Position numbers and translations under genes: made by a program
In this document: piece after piece, positions 35,906-44,495 of the stretch
Position numbering within the stretch: position 1 is the first letter of the stretch
Layout: each line of letters starts with the position of its first letter
From: Mesorhizobium sp. B4-1-4
Lineage (GTDB): Bacteria; Pseudomonadota; Alphaproteobacteria; Rhizobiales; Rhizobiaceae
Reading direction: 5' to 3'
Assembly: GCF_006439395.2 (NCBI RefSeq)
Contig: NZ_CP083950.1
Location: 6,003,001 to 6,067,000 of the forward strand
DNA: 64,000 bases
The notes under the pieces: model-generated
What the model was told of the DNA's origin: nothing
Databases searched by the model: none
What the model saw: the letters and a program-made list of their open reading frames with translations, nothing else

Positions 35906-36991
35906 TTAGAACGAGCGTTGAAAGCGGAAGATGCCGCCGACAGCGCTGGAGTTGCTTTTATCAAAATTGTCGTAGTAGTCGAGTTCCGCCGTAATCGTGT
36001 AGCCCGGCACAATGGTGTAGGCGACATTCGCCGCTACGCCGAAATCCTTGTTTTCGGCATATGAAATCTGGGTGTTGAACGCCATCTTGGCGTTCAAAGT
36101 GTAGCTGCCGCCGCCCCAGACTGCCCAGTTGCCACCCCATGGCTTGTAGAAGCTGGTCAAAGCGTTGTGGTCGGTCCCGTAGCCAGCCATGAGAAACAGG
36201 GTCAGCTTGTCCATGGGTTTGACGTCAACACGAACCTTACCGCTCCATTCTTCCCAGTTGCTGTTATAGGCACCCACAGCAGTAATGGATCCCCAGGCGC
36301 CCTTGTACTTAACACCTCCAACGACATGCGGGACATAGCTGTCGATCGTGTCGGTGCTTGAGCCTTCTTCGAAGGAGACCACCCCAGTAAGGCCATTTCC
36401 GCTGCCAAAATAGTAGCTGATCAGATTGGTTTCCTTGATCCCGTACGGAATGATCGTGTCCTGGATGACATTGCCTGCGTAGCCGATAAACTGGTTGTAG
36501 ACTGTGTCATCTTTTCCGACACGCAGCCCTCCCAGCTGGATCCAGGCGTAGTTAAGAGTGACTGGTTTATTTCCGGCCTCGCTGAAGGCCACTCCACCCT
36601 CATTCACGCTGACGTTGCCGAAATTGAATCGCGTTTCGGCATATGTCTTTAACGTGCCGAGCTCGGTCTCTTGGCCCGTCCATGTTTTCAGCGTAAAGCG
36701 AGCGTTTTTGTTCCAGGTCTGCTGCTGGTCGCCGTCCATGCGATCATGCGTCGTTGCGCCGTCGAAGACGCGACCGGCGTCGCCAACGCTGGCGTCGTAG
36801 CGCACGTAGCCGCCGATGCGCAGGCAGGTTTCGGTCCCGGGTATGTAGAAGTAGCCGGCACCGTAAACATCGCAGATCCTGACATATTCGGCAGCTTCCG
36901 GTTCGGCGACAACGACGGCGTCGGCTGCATAGGCACCTGATCCGGCGATCAGGGCTGCGGCGGAGCCGAGAAGAAGGCTGTTGATGTTCAT
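35906..36991 (-). CDS. Outer membrane porin (RopA/Omp2b type, Porin_2 family)
   Basis: A 361-residue general-diffusion porin of Rhizobiales. It has a signal peptide (LLLGSAAALIAGSGAYAADA), the typical EPEAAEYVRICDVYGAGYFYIPGTETCLRIGGYVRYD N-terminal block with two cysteines, alternating beta-strand segments through the body, and a final FRFQRSF ending in phenylalanine, as outer membrane assembly requires. It lies alone between the two organophosphorus clusters, and might give their substrates entry. The upstream region has a cluster of GTAC sites and a partial match to the palindrome at 24957. Confidence 0.93.
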   Translation of the reverse strand: MNINSLLLGSAAALIAGSGAYAADAVVVAEPEAAEYVRICDVYGAGYFYIPGTETCLRIGGYVRYDASVGDAGRVFDGATTHDRMDGDQQQTWNKNARFTLKTWTGQETELGTLKTYAETRFNFGNVSVNEGGVAFSEAGNKPVTLNYAWIQLGGLRVGKDDTVYNQFIGYAGNVIQDTIIPYGIKETNLISYYFGSGNGLTGVVSFEEGSSTDTIDSYVPHVVGGVKYKGAWGSITAVGAYNSNWEEWSGKVRVDVKPMDKLTLFLMAGYGTDHNALTSFYKPWGGNWAVWGGGSYTLNAKMAFNTQISYAENKDFGVAANVAYTIVPGYTITAELDYYDNFDKSNSSAVGGIFRFQRSF

Positions 36992-37178
36992 TTACTGTCT
37001 CCCCATCAAAAGAAAACGGGACGCAGCCGACCGGGGGTACTCCCGGTCAATCTTCCATCCCCACTATGGAACGAAGGCCACAAGGCGTCCGTCGCAGATG
37101 TCTGTTCTAGAATTATGCGCGATAGAGCAAATTAAAACAGGGAGAAGCGAACTGGAAAATCATCCAAAATTGCGGCAT

Positions 37179-37241
37179 GTACCCACAAAGACACTCAGAG
37201 TACCAAAGTTGTACATTAGGTGCATCTCGTACACATGGTAC
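37179..37241. promoter_or_regulatory. Cluster of five GTAC sites upstream of the porin gene
   Basis: GTAC occurs at 37179, 37200, 37211, 37229 and 37238, several as TGTACA or GTACA. This is far denser than chance and lies 190-250 bases upstream of the porin start. It could be a binding region for a dimeric regulator. The surrounding 36992-37390 stretch has no gene. The function is unknown. Confidence 0.35.
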
Positions 37242-37399
37242 AGAAACTGGATGGATTGCTAGCCGTCTATCTTATACTACCACATCGCCTCCGAAACTAC
37301 AGCGTGGCAGGGCTTGAGAGGTTCCACAGAAGCCCCGTATAGGGCTCACCACCAACCGCTCCCCGAGCTGAGGATCGAGGGGAGGGATGCGGATCAATC

Positions 37400-37832
37400 A
37401 CTGCCGGACGTTTTCCGCGATTTCGCGTCCCCGTTCGACTGGGTGCTTGGTGAGGATATCCATGGCGCAGTGACATTGACGGCGATCCGTTGCGGGTATC
37501 GCCGCCGCGCGTCCGACAGGATCGGGCGGGAACCGTTGGCGACGAAGGCGCCGCCGCGTGCCAGCCTGCTGTCAATCTCAGACGGGACGCCATAGGAAAG
37601 TCCTTGCGCCTGCCACTGAAGGGCAAATTGCTTTAGGAAACGAGGCGGTCGAAATCCTGCCGGTCGACAGGCGTATGGTCCTCGCGCCGGCGCTCACCGG
37701 TCAGCTGTTGGCCCGGCGCACGAAATGACCCTGCGGGTCGGCAATGAGCCTCTCGCGCGCATAGTCGATCAGGGTGTCCTTCCCCGCGCCGCTCGGACCG
37801 ACGACAAGGACAAGATGTCCAGGCAACACCAC
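37400..37832 (-). pseudogene. phnN: Decayed phnN (set 2)
   Basis: Directly after the DUF1045 gene the - strand encodes LPGHLVLVVGPSGAGKDTLIDYARERLIADP...FVRR, the PhnN P-loop region. It then breaks, and continues in other frames as REDHTPVDRQDFDRL, QFALQWQAQGLSYGVPSEID, FVANGSRPILSDARRRYPQRIAVNVTAP and MDILTKHPVERGRE. At least three indels and a stop codon interrupt it. Similarity to the intact phnN at 10269 is easy to follow along the whole length. The indels are more than sequencing error would readily give, so this gene is probably dead. Confidence 0.85.
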
Positions 37833-37837
37833 GGCTG

Positions 37838-38548
37838 TCAGACCGCCGCCTTGAGGGCCGCGCCGGTCCTCAGCGCGAACTGCGACCGGACCACGAAATC
37901 GGCGTTGCGGTGTTCCTGCACGAAGAGCGACAGAGCATCGACATAATAATCCTCGCACAGATATGGCTCGAAGACCTCCTGCAGACGCGCTCGTATTGCG
38001 GGGCGCTGTTCTTCCGGAACACGGCCTGTCAGCGTCATATGAAAGCGGAACCGGTCGGCGACATAAGGATAGCCCCAGGCGACGAGATTGGTCATCTCGA
38101 CCTCATCGAGTCGACTGTTCATGCGCCGCTTGAGGTCATCGCCATCCAACCGCGCCCGGAACACATCGAAATCCTCGACCACGCGCCTGGCAAATCCTCG
38201 AAGCGTCGGCAGGGGCTCGGCCGGAACAAGGGCGAAGAAGCCGGCAAGCAAGTCGATCCGCAGGGGACCGATGGGGCAGGCCGGCATTTTTGCTGTAAAA
38301 CCGCGCAGCGCCCGTTCGAGCGCTTCGACGGAGGTTCCCTCCCGCAACCGGAACGGCGCCTTTATCGTTGCGTGGAATCCATAGCGCCGCGGTTCCGAAA
38401 TCATCTCGGCCTCACCGGCGATAGGGGAAGCGCCTGTTCCAGGCGCAAAGGCGTCTCGCCCCAGCCACGTCCTTGCCGCTACCGTCAGTGGGTGCTCCGG
38501 CACCGGCGTGTAATATATCGAATAGCGGGGGATGCGTGCTTCCGGCAT
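37838..38548 (-). CDS. DUF1045 phosphonate-operon protein, 2H phosphoesterase fold (set 2)
   Basis: A 236-residue paralog of the protein at 9509. It begins MPEARIPRYSIYYTPVPEHPL and has both HxT motifs, RRYGFHATIKAPF and FRFHMTLTGRV, so the catalytic residues of the 2H fold are intact. Its start shares a base with the phnL stop. Unlike the phnN behind it, it shows no sign of decay, which suggests its activity is still required. It is closer to its set 1 paralog than the PhnJ or PhnI pairs are to each other, judging by eye. Confidence 0.9.
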   Translation of the reverse strand: MPEARIPRYSIYYTPVPEHPLTVAARTWLGRDAFAPGTGASPIAGEAEMISEPRRYGFHATIKAPFRLREGTSVEALERALRGFTAKMPACPIGPLRIDLLAGFFALVPAEPLPTLRGFARRVVEDFDVFRARLDGDDLKRRMNSRLDEVEMTNLVAWGYPYVADRFRFHMTLTGRVPEEQRPAIRARLQEVFEPYLCEDYYVDALSLFVQEHRNADFVVRSQFALRTGAALKAAV

Positions 38549-39282
38549 CAGACTGCGACCTTCCGTTCGGTCCGCTCCTGCATCGCGTCGCTTACCGAGC
38601 GCTTCCCGACTTCAAACAATCGGTCGGCGACAGCATTGCGGACCTCCTCGTCATGGAAAATCCCCACGACGGCGGACCCGCACGCCTTGGCCTCATTGAT
38701 CAGCGCAATGACAGTTGCCCGATTGGCGGCATCCAGCGATGCCGTCGGTTCGTCGAGAAGCAGGATAGGATAGTCGATGATAAAGCCGCGAGCGATGTTG
38801 ACACGCTGCTGCTCGCCCCCGGAGAAAGTCGCTGGCGCGAGAGACCACAGACGTTCCGGTATACGCAGCCGGGTCAGGAGGCGAGCGGCTTTGCTGTGTG
38901 CCTCCTCAACCGACATTCCGATTGCGATCGCATTTTCGGCGACAACATCCAAGGTGGGCACTCTCGGGATAACCCGCAGGAATTGGCTGACATAACCTAC
39001 AGTACGCCGCCTCAGTTCGATGATTTCCCAAGGCTCCGCCTTGGCCAAATCGATTGGTCCTTCTTCGTGATCAAAAACGATCTCGCCGGCATCGAGCTTG
39101 TAGTTGGCATAAAGTGAGCGCAGAAGCGTCGACTTGCCAGCACCGGACGGGCCGTGCAGACAGACGCATTCTCCTGCTGCGACATCCAGCGAGACATCGG
39201 AGAACACGGGAAGCACGGTTCCGCCCTCGGTATGAAGCGTAAAGGTCTTCGACAGCCCGCGCGCGCTGATGACTGTAGCCAT
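38548..39282 (-). CDS. phnL: PhnL, ABC-type ATPase of the C-P lyase pathway (set 2)
   Basis: A 244-residue ATPase. Walker A is GPSGAGKST, the signature is FSGGEQQRVNIARGFI and Walker B is LLLLDEPTASLD, followed by VVGIFHDEEVR (H-loop). It opens MATVISARGLSKTFTLHTEGG, a typical PhnL start. It lies 14 bases after phnK and runs directly into the DUF1045 gene. Confidence 0.93.
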   Translation of the reverse strand: MATVISARGLSKTFTLHTEGGTVLPVFSDVSLDVAAGECVCLHGPSGAGKSTLLRSLYANYKLDAGEIVFDHEEGPIDLAKAEPWEIIELRRRTVGYVSQFLRVIPRVPTLDVVAENAIAIGMSVEEAHSKAARLLTRLRIPERLWSLAPATFSGGEQQRVNIARGFIIDYPILLLDEPTASLDAANRATVIALINEAKACGSAVVGIFHDEEVRNAVADRLFEVGKRSVSDAMQERTERKVAV

Positions 39283-39296
39283 GATCAGTTTTCCTT

Positions 39297-40076
39297 TCAG
39301 GCTTGCAGGACGGACGACACGAGGAGCTGTGTATAGGGATGATGGGGATCGTCGAGGACCTGGTCGGTGAGCCCTTCCTCAATGACCCGGCCCCGTTGCA
39401 TGACCATCAGGCGATCCGCCAGAAGCCGCGCCACACCAATGTCGTGTGTCACGATAATCGCGGCGAGACCCAGCTCGCGCACCAGCTTGCGAATGAGATC
39501 TAACAGCTTTGCTTGCACGGAGACGTCGAGACCACCTGTCGGTTCGTCCATCAAGACCAGCCGCGGGTGGGTCGCCAGTCCGCGCGCGATCTGAAGGCGC
39601 TGCTGCATCCCGCCGGAGAATGTCCTCGGCAAGTGTTCAATCCGATCAGCATCGATGTTGACCCGTTCGAGCCATTGCAGGGAGGTGTCGCGCAAGGTGC
39701 GATAGTATCGTTCACCATTTACCAGCAATGGCTCGGCGATGTTGCCACCGGCGCTGACGTTGAGCCGGATTCCGTCTCTCGGATTTTGATGGATGAGCGA
39801 AACGGAGGTGGGTAGAAATTGTTCCCGCAGAGCCTCGTCCATAGCCCAAAGGTCGACCAATCCGTCCCCATTGCCAATATGGATGGTACCGGAACTCGGT
39901 CGCACAGCGCCGGCCATACACTTCAGAAGGGTGGATTTTCCCGAGCCACTTTCTCCGACAATCCCGAGCACCTCGCCTCTGCGCAACGACAACGAGACGT
40001 CGCAGCATGCCGACATGGCTCCAAAGTTCTTGCTGAGAGACTCTACTGTCAGGACCTGCATCGCTGATTGTTTCAT
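39297..40076 (-). CDS. phnK: PhnK, ABC-type ATPase of the C-P lyase complex (set 2)
   Basis: A 259-residue ATPase, starting at the ATG at 40076 that overlaps the phnJ stop. Walker A is GESGSGKST, the Q-loop region is IHQNPRDGIRLNVSAGGNIAEPL (typical for PhnK), the signature is FSGGMQQRLQIARGL, Walker B is LVLMDEPTGGLD and the H-loop is VTHDIGV. The QNPRDGLR-type motif marks it as canonical PhnK, whereas the set 1 copy has QNPHLGLL. Confidence 0.93.
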   Translation of the reverse strand: MKQSAMQVLTVESLSKNFGAMSACCDVSLSLRRGEVLGIVGESGSGKSTLLKCMAGAVRPSSGTIHIGNGDGLVDLWAMDEALREQFLPTSVSLIHQNPRDGIRLNVSAGGNIAEPLLVNGERYYRTLRDTSLQWLERVNIDADRIEHLPRTFSGGMQQRLQIARGLATHPRLVLMDEPTGGLDVSVQAKLLDLIRKLVRELGLAAIIVTHDIGVARLLADRLMVMQRGRVIEEGLTDQVLDDPHHPYTQLLVSSVLQA

Positions 40077-40936
40077 CGCTGATTCCTTTCGCGCCTGTCC
40101 GTGCAATACGACGTGTCGGAGCAGACAAAAGCGCGTGTCCCGTTGTCATCCAGCAAGACCTCGTCTAGGTAGCTGTCCGCCGCTCCGCAGAGTGAACAGC
40201 ACTCATTCCACCGCTGGACCGTGAACGGGTGATCGGCGAAATCCAGGCTTTTGACATCTGTGAAAGGCGGGATGGCATGGATTCTTCGTTCGCGTCCTGC
40301 CCCGAACAGCGCTAGTGCACGGCTTCGATTGAGCTTTGGATTGTCGAATTTCGGGATCGGTGAAGGGGAGGCCAGGTAGCGGCCGTTGACCATCACCGGA
40401 TAGTCGGTGACGATCGACACGCCTCCATGACGGGCGATATCCTCGTAGAGGTGCACGTACATGGCTCCGTAGCGCGCAAAGGAATGCATCTTCTTCGTCA
40501 ACGCCTCTTGAACTACCAGCCGCCGGAGAGGCTCGGGGTTCGGTACCTGAAACACGATGATCTGCTCTTCGGTGAGCGGATCTTCCGGAATCCGATGTCG
40601 TGTTTGAATGACGGTGGCGTCAGTTGTTCTCTCGGTCGTGGCTACGTCGGAAACCTGCCTGAAGAATTGTCGGATCGACACGGCATTTGCGGTGTCGTCA
40701 GCGCCCTGGTCGATCACTTTCAACCGGTCGCGCGAACCGATGATGCTTGCAGTGACCTGCATCCCGCCGGTGCCCCAGCCCGGCGGGATGGGCATTTCGC
40801 GGCTGCCGAAGGGCACCTGGTATCCCGGAACAGCGACTGCCTTCAGGATGGAGCGCCTGATCATCCGCTTGGACGCTTCATCAAGATAGGCGTAGTTGTA
40901 GCCGGCACCTTCGTCGAGGATGATTTCACTCTGCAA
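40073..40936 (-). CDS. phnJ: PhnJ, C-P lyase (set 2, canonical)
   Basis: The radical-SAM enzyme that breaks the C-P bond. All expected parts are visible in 287 residues: YNYAYLDE, VPGYQVPFG with the radical glycine at 38, GWGTGG, KVIDQGADD, TRHRIPEDPLTEEQIIVFQVP, PSPIPKFDNPK, and the cluster motif C247-x2-C250-x21-C272 with C278 five residues on. It overlaps phnI by about eleven bases. This is the functional reference against which the altered set 1 PhnJ can be judged. Confidence 0.96.
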   Translation of the reverse strand: MQSEIILDEGAGYNYAYLDEASKRMIRRSILKAVAVPGYQVPFGSREMPIPPGWGTGGMQVTASIIGSRDRLKVIDQGADDTANAVSIRQFFRQVSDVATTERTTDATVIQTRHRIPEDPLTEEQIIVFQVPNPEPLRRLVVQEALTKKMHSFARYGAMYVHLYEDIARHGGVSIVTDYPVMVNGRYLASPSPIPKFDNPKLNRSRALALFGAGRERRIHAIPPFTDVKSLDFADHPFTVQRWNECCSLCGAADSYLDEVLLDDNGTRAFVCSDTSYCTDRRERNQR

Positions 40937-42068
40937 TTTCGGTCTCCTCGTTGATCCCGCCGTTTACGAAGCCTTGCGGCTGCCTCTTCGCCTGTTCGTC
41001 GCGCATCTGTTCGAGCAACTGCATGGTGGCCTGAAAGTCGACGTAGTGCGGAAGCTTCAGATGCTGGACCAGACCAGAGCTCGCGACGCTGTCGGAATGA
41101 GACAACACGAACTCCTCATTCTGAGCCGGATATTCGACCTCTTCGCCGAACTCCTCACCTCTGAGCGAACGATCGAGAATGGCCATGGCAATTGCCTTAC
41201 GCTCTCCCTGACCCAATACCAGCCCATAGCCTCGCGTGAACTGCGGGACACGTGAGCCGTCACCGGGTGTCAAATGGATGGTTTGGCATTCCGACAGGCG
41301 CACGGTACCGACCCCGACCGTCAGGCCGATTTCAGGGATGTCGAAGAGCACCTCTGCATCGCCATAGCGCAGCTCGGCTACAAATGGATGGTTTCGTCCG
41401 TAGCCGCGCATGCTCGAATAGCACAGGCCAACGAGAAACCCTTCATCACCACGGGTCAACGTCTGCAGACGCTCGTCTCTCTTCGACGGAAAGGCGATGG
41501 GTTCCCTCGTTATGTCATTGACGGCGGAAGAAGCATTTCCCTCGACGGCTTCGATAATGTCCGACCTTGCGAGGATGCCACTCTCCTCGTCCAACTCGCT
41601 TAGGCTGGAAAGTTCCTCTTCAGTGCTTATCTCGCCAGAGGATGGCGCTTGGCTTGATCCATTCAAAAGTGAGAAGTCGAGAATGCGATGCGTGTAGTCG
41701 TAGGTCGGCCCGAGGAACTGCCCACCCGGAACGTCCTTATGGGTCGTCGCAATTCTCCTGCGGACCAGCATCTTGCCGGTGTTGACCGGTTCGGTATATC
41801 CGAAACGGTTCAGCGTGGTCCGAAACGATCTTACGAGGGCGATTGCTTCGAGCAGGTCACCTTCCGACTGCTTGATCGCCAGCGCCGCAAGGGTCGTATC
41901 ATAAAGCGAACCTTCACTCATGACGCGGTCGACTGCCAGCGACATTTGCTGACTAATCTGTTCGACGGTGAGTTCGGCGACTGCGCCATCGCCACGCCGG
42001 CGTTTCGAAATGAGCTTGTGTGACGCTGCGATCGCGACTTCACCGCCCTTGATGGAGGTAATCATCAT
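40926..42068 (-). CDS. phnI: PhnI, nucleosidase subunit of the C-P lyase complex (set 2)
   Basis: A PhnI of about 380 residues. MITSIKGGEVAIAASH opens the protein; three start codons in a row (GTG 42071, ATG 42068, ATG 42065) overlap the phnH stop. Conserved blocks are AVDRVMSEGSLYD, KDVPGGQFLGPTYDYTHRILDF, RGYGRNHPFVAELR, PQFTRGYGLVLGQGERKA, EEFVLSHSDSVASSGLVQHLKLPHYVDFQ. All the positions lost in set 1 PhnI are kept here. An acidic, serine-rich insert lies near residues 145-170. Confidence 0.95.
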   Translation of the reverse strand: MMITSIKGGEVAIAASHKLISKRRRGDGAVAELTVEQISQQMSLAVDRVMSEGSLYDTTLAALAIKQSEGDLLEAIALVRSFRTTLNRFGYTEPVNTGKMLVRRRIATTHKDVPGGQFLGPTYDYTHRILDFSLLNGSSQAPSSGEISTEEELSSLSELDEESGILARSDIIEAVEGNASSAVNDITREPIAFPSKRDERLQTLTRGDEGFLVGLCYSSMRGYGRNHPFVAELRYGDAEVLFDIPEIGLTVGVGTVRLSECQTIHLTPGDGSRVPQFTRGYGLVLGQGERKAIAMAILDRSLRGEEFGEEVEYPAQNEEFVLSHSDSVASSGLVQHLKLPHYVDFQATMQLLEQMRDEQAKRQPQGFVNGGINEETEIAE

Positions 42069-42661
42069 CACCAGTCAGCCTTTGTTGAGCGGGGAAGGCC
42101 GATGACCTGCGCGTCATCGATCAGGAAGACGTCCACGCCAAGCGGATACGTGGCAGCGTTCTTCTTCCACTCCGGCCAAAACCAGTCAGGCAGGCCAGCA
42201 GGATCAATAGCTGCGGTTGCCTCTATCCCCGGCCCGCTCAGCGTAATTGTTCGACCGCCCGACAGCGAAGGCAGGCGGATGACCACCGTCGTGGCTTTAT
42301 CCGGGCATGCGGCTTCGCCGGGATGGAAGCACGAGAGCGACGGAAGGTCGGCTGCATCCCCTACAAAAGCCAGGCTCGCAGTTTCCGGCGCAGCTGTTAG
42401 CAGCGCGTTGGTGTGAAGATGAAGGTAATCGCGCACTTCCTTCATCGCAATCGACCGGCTCAGCCAGGTGGGGCAGTCGCCGTCGACAAGGGTTAAGGCA
42501 ATCGCCGCCATCGTGCCGTTCAGTGGATGGGGCGAGCCCAATGGCTGACGGAGCTTTACCACTGTCCCCGGGCGGGAAAGAGCCGTCAGTAGCTCCCGAA
42601 ACGCCAGTTGAGCGTCGTGGATGGGATCTTCGAATTGTTGTGCTAAGGATCGCATAGGCAT
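42068..42661 (-). CDS. phnH: PhnH, C-P lyase core complex subunit (set 2)
   Basis: A 197-residue PhnH, with DAQLAFRELLTALSRPGTVVKL near the N-terminus, GRTITLSGPGIE in the middle and PLGVDVFLIDDAQVIGLPRSTK at the end. It starts five bases after the phnG stop and shares its stop with the phnI start codons. It forms the PhnGHIJ core with its neighbours. Confidence 0.94.
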   Translation of the reverse strand: MPMRSLAQQFEDPIHDAQLAFRELLTALSRPGTVVKLRQPLGSPHPLNGTMAAIALTLVDGDCPTWLSRSIAMKEVRDYLHLHTNALLTAAPETASLAFVGDAADLPSLSCFHPGEAACPDKATTVVIRLPSLSGGRTITLSGPGIEATAAIDPAGLPDWFWPEWKKNAATYPLGVDVFLIDDAQVIGLPRSTKADW

Positions 42662-42666
42662 CCGGG

Positions 42667-43104
42667 TCAGCCTCCCTGTCCGTACATGAAGAAGTCGACC
42701 TTGCTGGAGTAGGTCTCACGCTTGACGCGGGTTTCGGTTTCCCGAATGCGTTCATTGAGGGCATCCACGATTGACGTGACCGTCGCAGCCCCATTCAACG
42801 TTTCCTGCTGCATGAGCGCATCAAGCAACGCCGCCAGCGCTGCATGCCTTTTGCTTCTTCCGAGCACATAGGCGACGCCGATTTCCCCGCTCTCAATCTG
42901 CACGGTGCATCTGGCGATCGTTGCCTCGCCAACATTGAAAGGCGCATCTCCTTTTGCGATCCGTCCCCTGAGCATGATCATTCCCACTTCGGGACGGCGG
43001 ACCCATTCGAATTTGGGAGGGGAAATCGTTGCCCAATGACATTCGATTTCGGCGAGCGGCGCTTTGGCGAACGTCGTCATCCAAGCCTCACGGCTGCGGT
43101 TCAT
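42667..43104 (-). CDS. phnG: PhnG, C-P lyase core complex subunit (set 2)
   Basis: A 145-residue PhnG. I choose the ATG at 43104 because GGAG lies seven bases upstream and the protein then opens MNRSREAWMTTFAKAPLAEI, the normal family start; an ATG at 43128 has no ribosome site. Conserved blocks are EVGMIMLRGRIAKGDAPFNVGEATIARC, GVAYVLGRSKRHAALAALLDALMQQ and SSKVDFFMYGQGG. It follows phnM, an order different from set 1. Confidence 0.93.
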   Translation of the reverse strand: MNRSREAWMTTFAKAPLAEIECHWATISPPKFEWVRRPEVGMIMLRGRIAKGDAPFNVGEATIARCTVQIESGEIGVAYVLGRSKRHAALAALLDALMQQETLNGAATVTSIVDALNERIRETETRVKRETYSSKVDFFMYGQGG

Positions 43105-43142
43105 TGATATCTCCAAATGCTTGTCCATGAGCGGCACGTGCT

Positions 43143-44339
43143 TCAGAGCATCCGCCTGCCACGAAGCCAAACGGACCGGACGATTGGACCCTCTATGTCG
43201 GCGACCCTTACAAGGTCGGCGCGTTTGCCGATCGCAATTTCGCCCCGGTCCGGGAAACCAAAAGTTCTTGCTGGATTGAGGGTCCCCATTGCCACAGCTT
43301 CCGGAAGCGATGGTCCATTGGGCATAGTTGGAAGATACCAAATCGCTCGCAGCAGGCTCGCTGGGATGTAGTCAGAGCAAATAATGTCGAAGAGGCGGAG
43401 GTCGGCGAGTTCGCGCACGGAAACATTGCCAATGTGCGACCGCCCGGCGACGATGTTCGGTGCGCCGACAATGGCTGTCATGCCCGCGGCGCGTGCGGCT
43501 CGCGCAGCTTCCATGGAAATGGGAAATTCCGCGATGTTTGACCCGGCCGCGACGGCTTCCTCGATATGGGCAGCGGTCGTGTCGTCGTGACTTGCGCAAG
43601 CGATCCTTCGCTCCCGGCACAGTTCAAGCAGCCGCGTCCTGTTGAATTGGTTGCGCGCGAAGGAGGCCTTGTTTGCCGCGATCATGTTTTCGATCTCGGC
43701 CGCACTTCGGCCCTTGTAGACCTGAATACGGCGGAAACGCTCGAGGTTGCGGTGGGGACCGTCATCCATGATCGTCACAAAGCGCAGATCCGAGCGATCA
43801 AGGTATTGCGGCACGATATCGAGGAGGCTTGGATCCTCTGCGTCACATCGAAGGTGAAGGAAATGGTCGGCCTTCAACGCCTGGTGCGCTCGTGCTTGCT
43901 GAATTCCTTTGAGCATGACCGGCAAGAGACGCTGCCGTTCGGTGCTGGCGCCTGCGCCTACGGTCAGGGAGTCAAACACGGTCGTCGTGCCAGCAGCGAT
44001 GATCTGAACATCATAAGCGATTGCCGCACTCGTCGGATCCCACATCATTCCCGCGCGGGGCAGGACGTGCTTTTCGAGATGATCGGTGTGAACATCCACA
44101 ATCCCGGGGATCAGGAAATCGCCGTTCATATCCACTGCCTCGGCAGCCGCCGATGTGCCGTGGGAGATATCAGCGATCACGCCGTTCCTGATCCTGACGG
44201 TTCCGCAAAAGCATTCCGATCCCGTGACTATTCTAGCGTTTGCTAATATTGTTTCCGAACGTCCGCTTTCGTTTAGGCAATCCTGGTCGGGCCAAGCCTC
44301 GATAACTTTCATGGGATGGAGCTCCGCTCTATTCATCAA
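43143..44339 (-). CDS. phnM: PhnM, amidohydrolase of the C-P lyase pathway, with altered central motif (set 2)
   Basis: A 398-residue PhnM that leads the set 2 operon. VDVHTDHLEKHVLPR (metal HxD), FLHLRCDAEDP, ASHDDTTAAH, AEFPISMEAA, GAPNIVAGRSHIGN and ICSDYIPASLLRA match the E. coli type, more so than set 1 PhnM does. One block departs: the usual SLMDHxPGQRQF reads TIMDDGPHRNLERF, replacing a conserved histidine and the PGQ. Whether diphosphohydrolase activity survives is open. The gene is divergent from phnF, 157 bases away. Confidence 0.92.
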   Translation of the reverse strand: MMNRAELHPMKVIEAWPDQDCLNESGRSETILANARIVTGSECFCGTVRIRNGVIADISHGTSAAAEAVDMNGDFLIPGIVDVHTDHLEKHVLPRAGMMWDPTSAAIAYDVQIIAAGTTTVFDSLTVGAGASTERQRLLPVMLKGIQQARAHQALKADHFLHLRCDAEDPSLLDIVPQYLDRSDLRFVTIMDDGPHRNLERFRRIQVYKGRSAAEIENMIAANKASFARNQFNRTRLLELCRERRIACASHDDTTAAHIEEAVAAGSNIAEFPISMEAARAARAAGMTAIVGAPNIVAGRSHIGNVSVRELADLRLFDIICSDYIPASLLRAIWYLPTMPNGPSLPEAVAMGTLNPARTFGFPDRGEIAIGKRADLVRVADIEGPIVRSVWLRGRRML

Positions 44340-44442
44340 CTGAGCGGTCTTAACAGTGACGGCGGCCCGTTAGGAGACGAAGTGATGACAATGCATGGAC
44401 CTCTATCCAACTTGTACCGACAACGTAAAACTTGGACAGGTC

Positions 44443-44467
44443 TCATACGCTATAGGAGTACGTATCA
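44443..44467. promoter_or_regulatory. Candidate PhnF operator between phnM and phnF
   Basis: TCATACG (44443-44449) and CGTATCA (44461-44467) form an inverted repeat with one mismatch and an 11-base spacer. It lies 28 bases before the phnF start and 104 before phnM. The CATACG half-site recurs in the perfect dyad at 45472. HutC-type regulators usually bind such sites in their own divergent promoter. Confidence 0.45.
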
Positions 44468-44495
44468 AGCAAAACGCTAACTCTGAAGGCGACCA

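Noticed and set aside
37701..37958. Open frame on the - strand starting before the phnN remnant
   Set aside because: Its first half is the wrong frame over DUF1045; only the part after the P-loop motif belongs to the phnN remnant.
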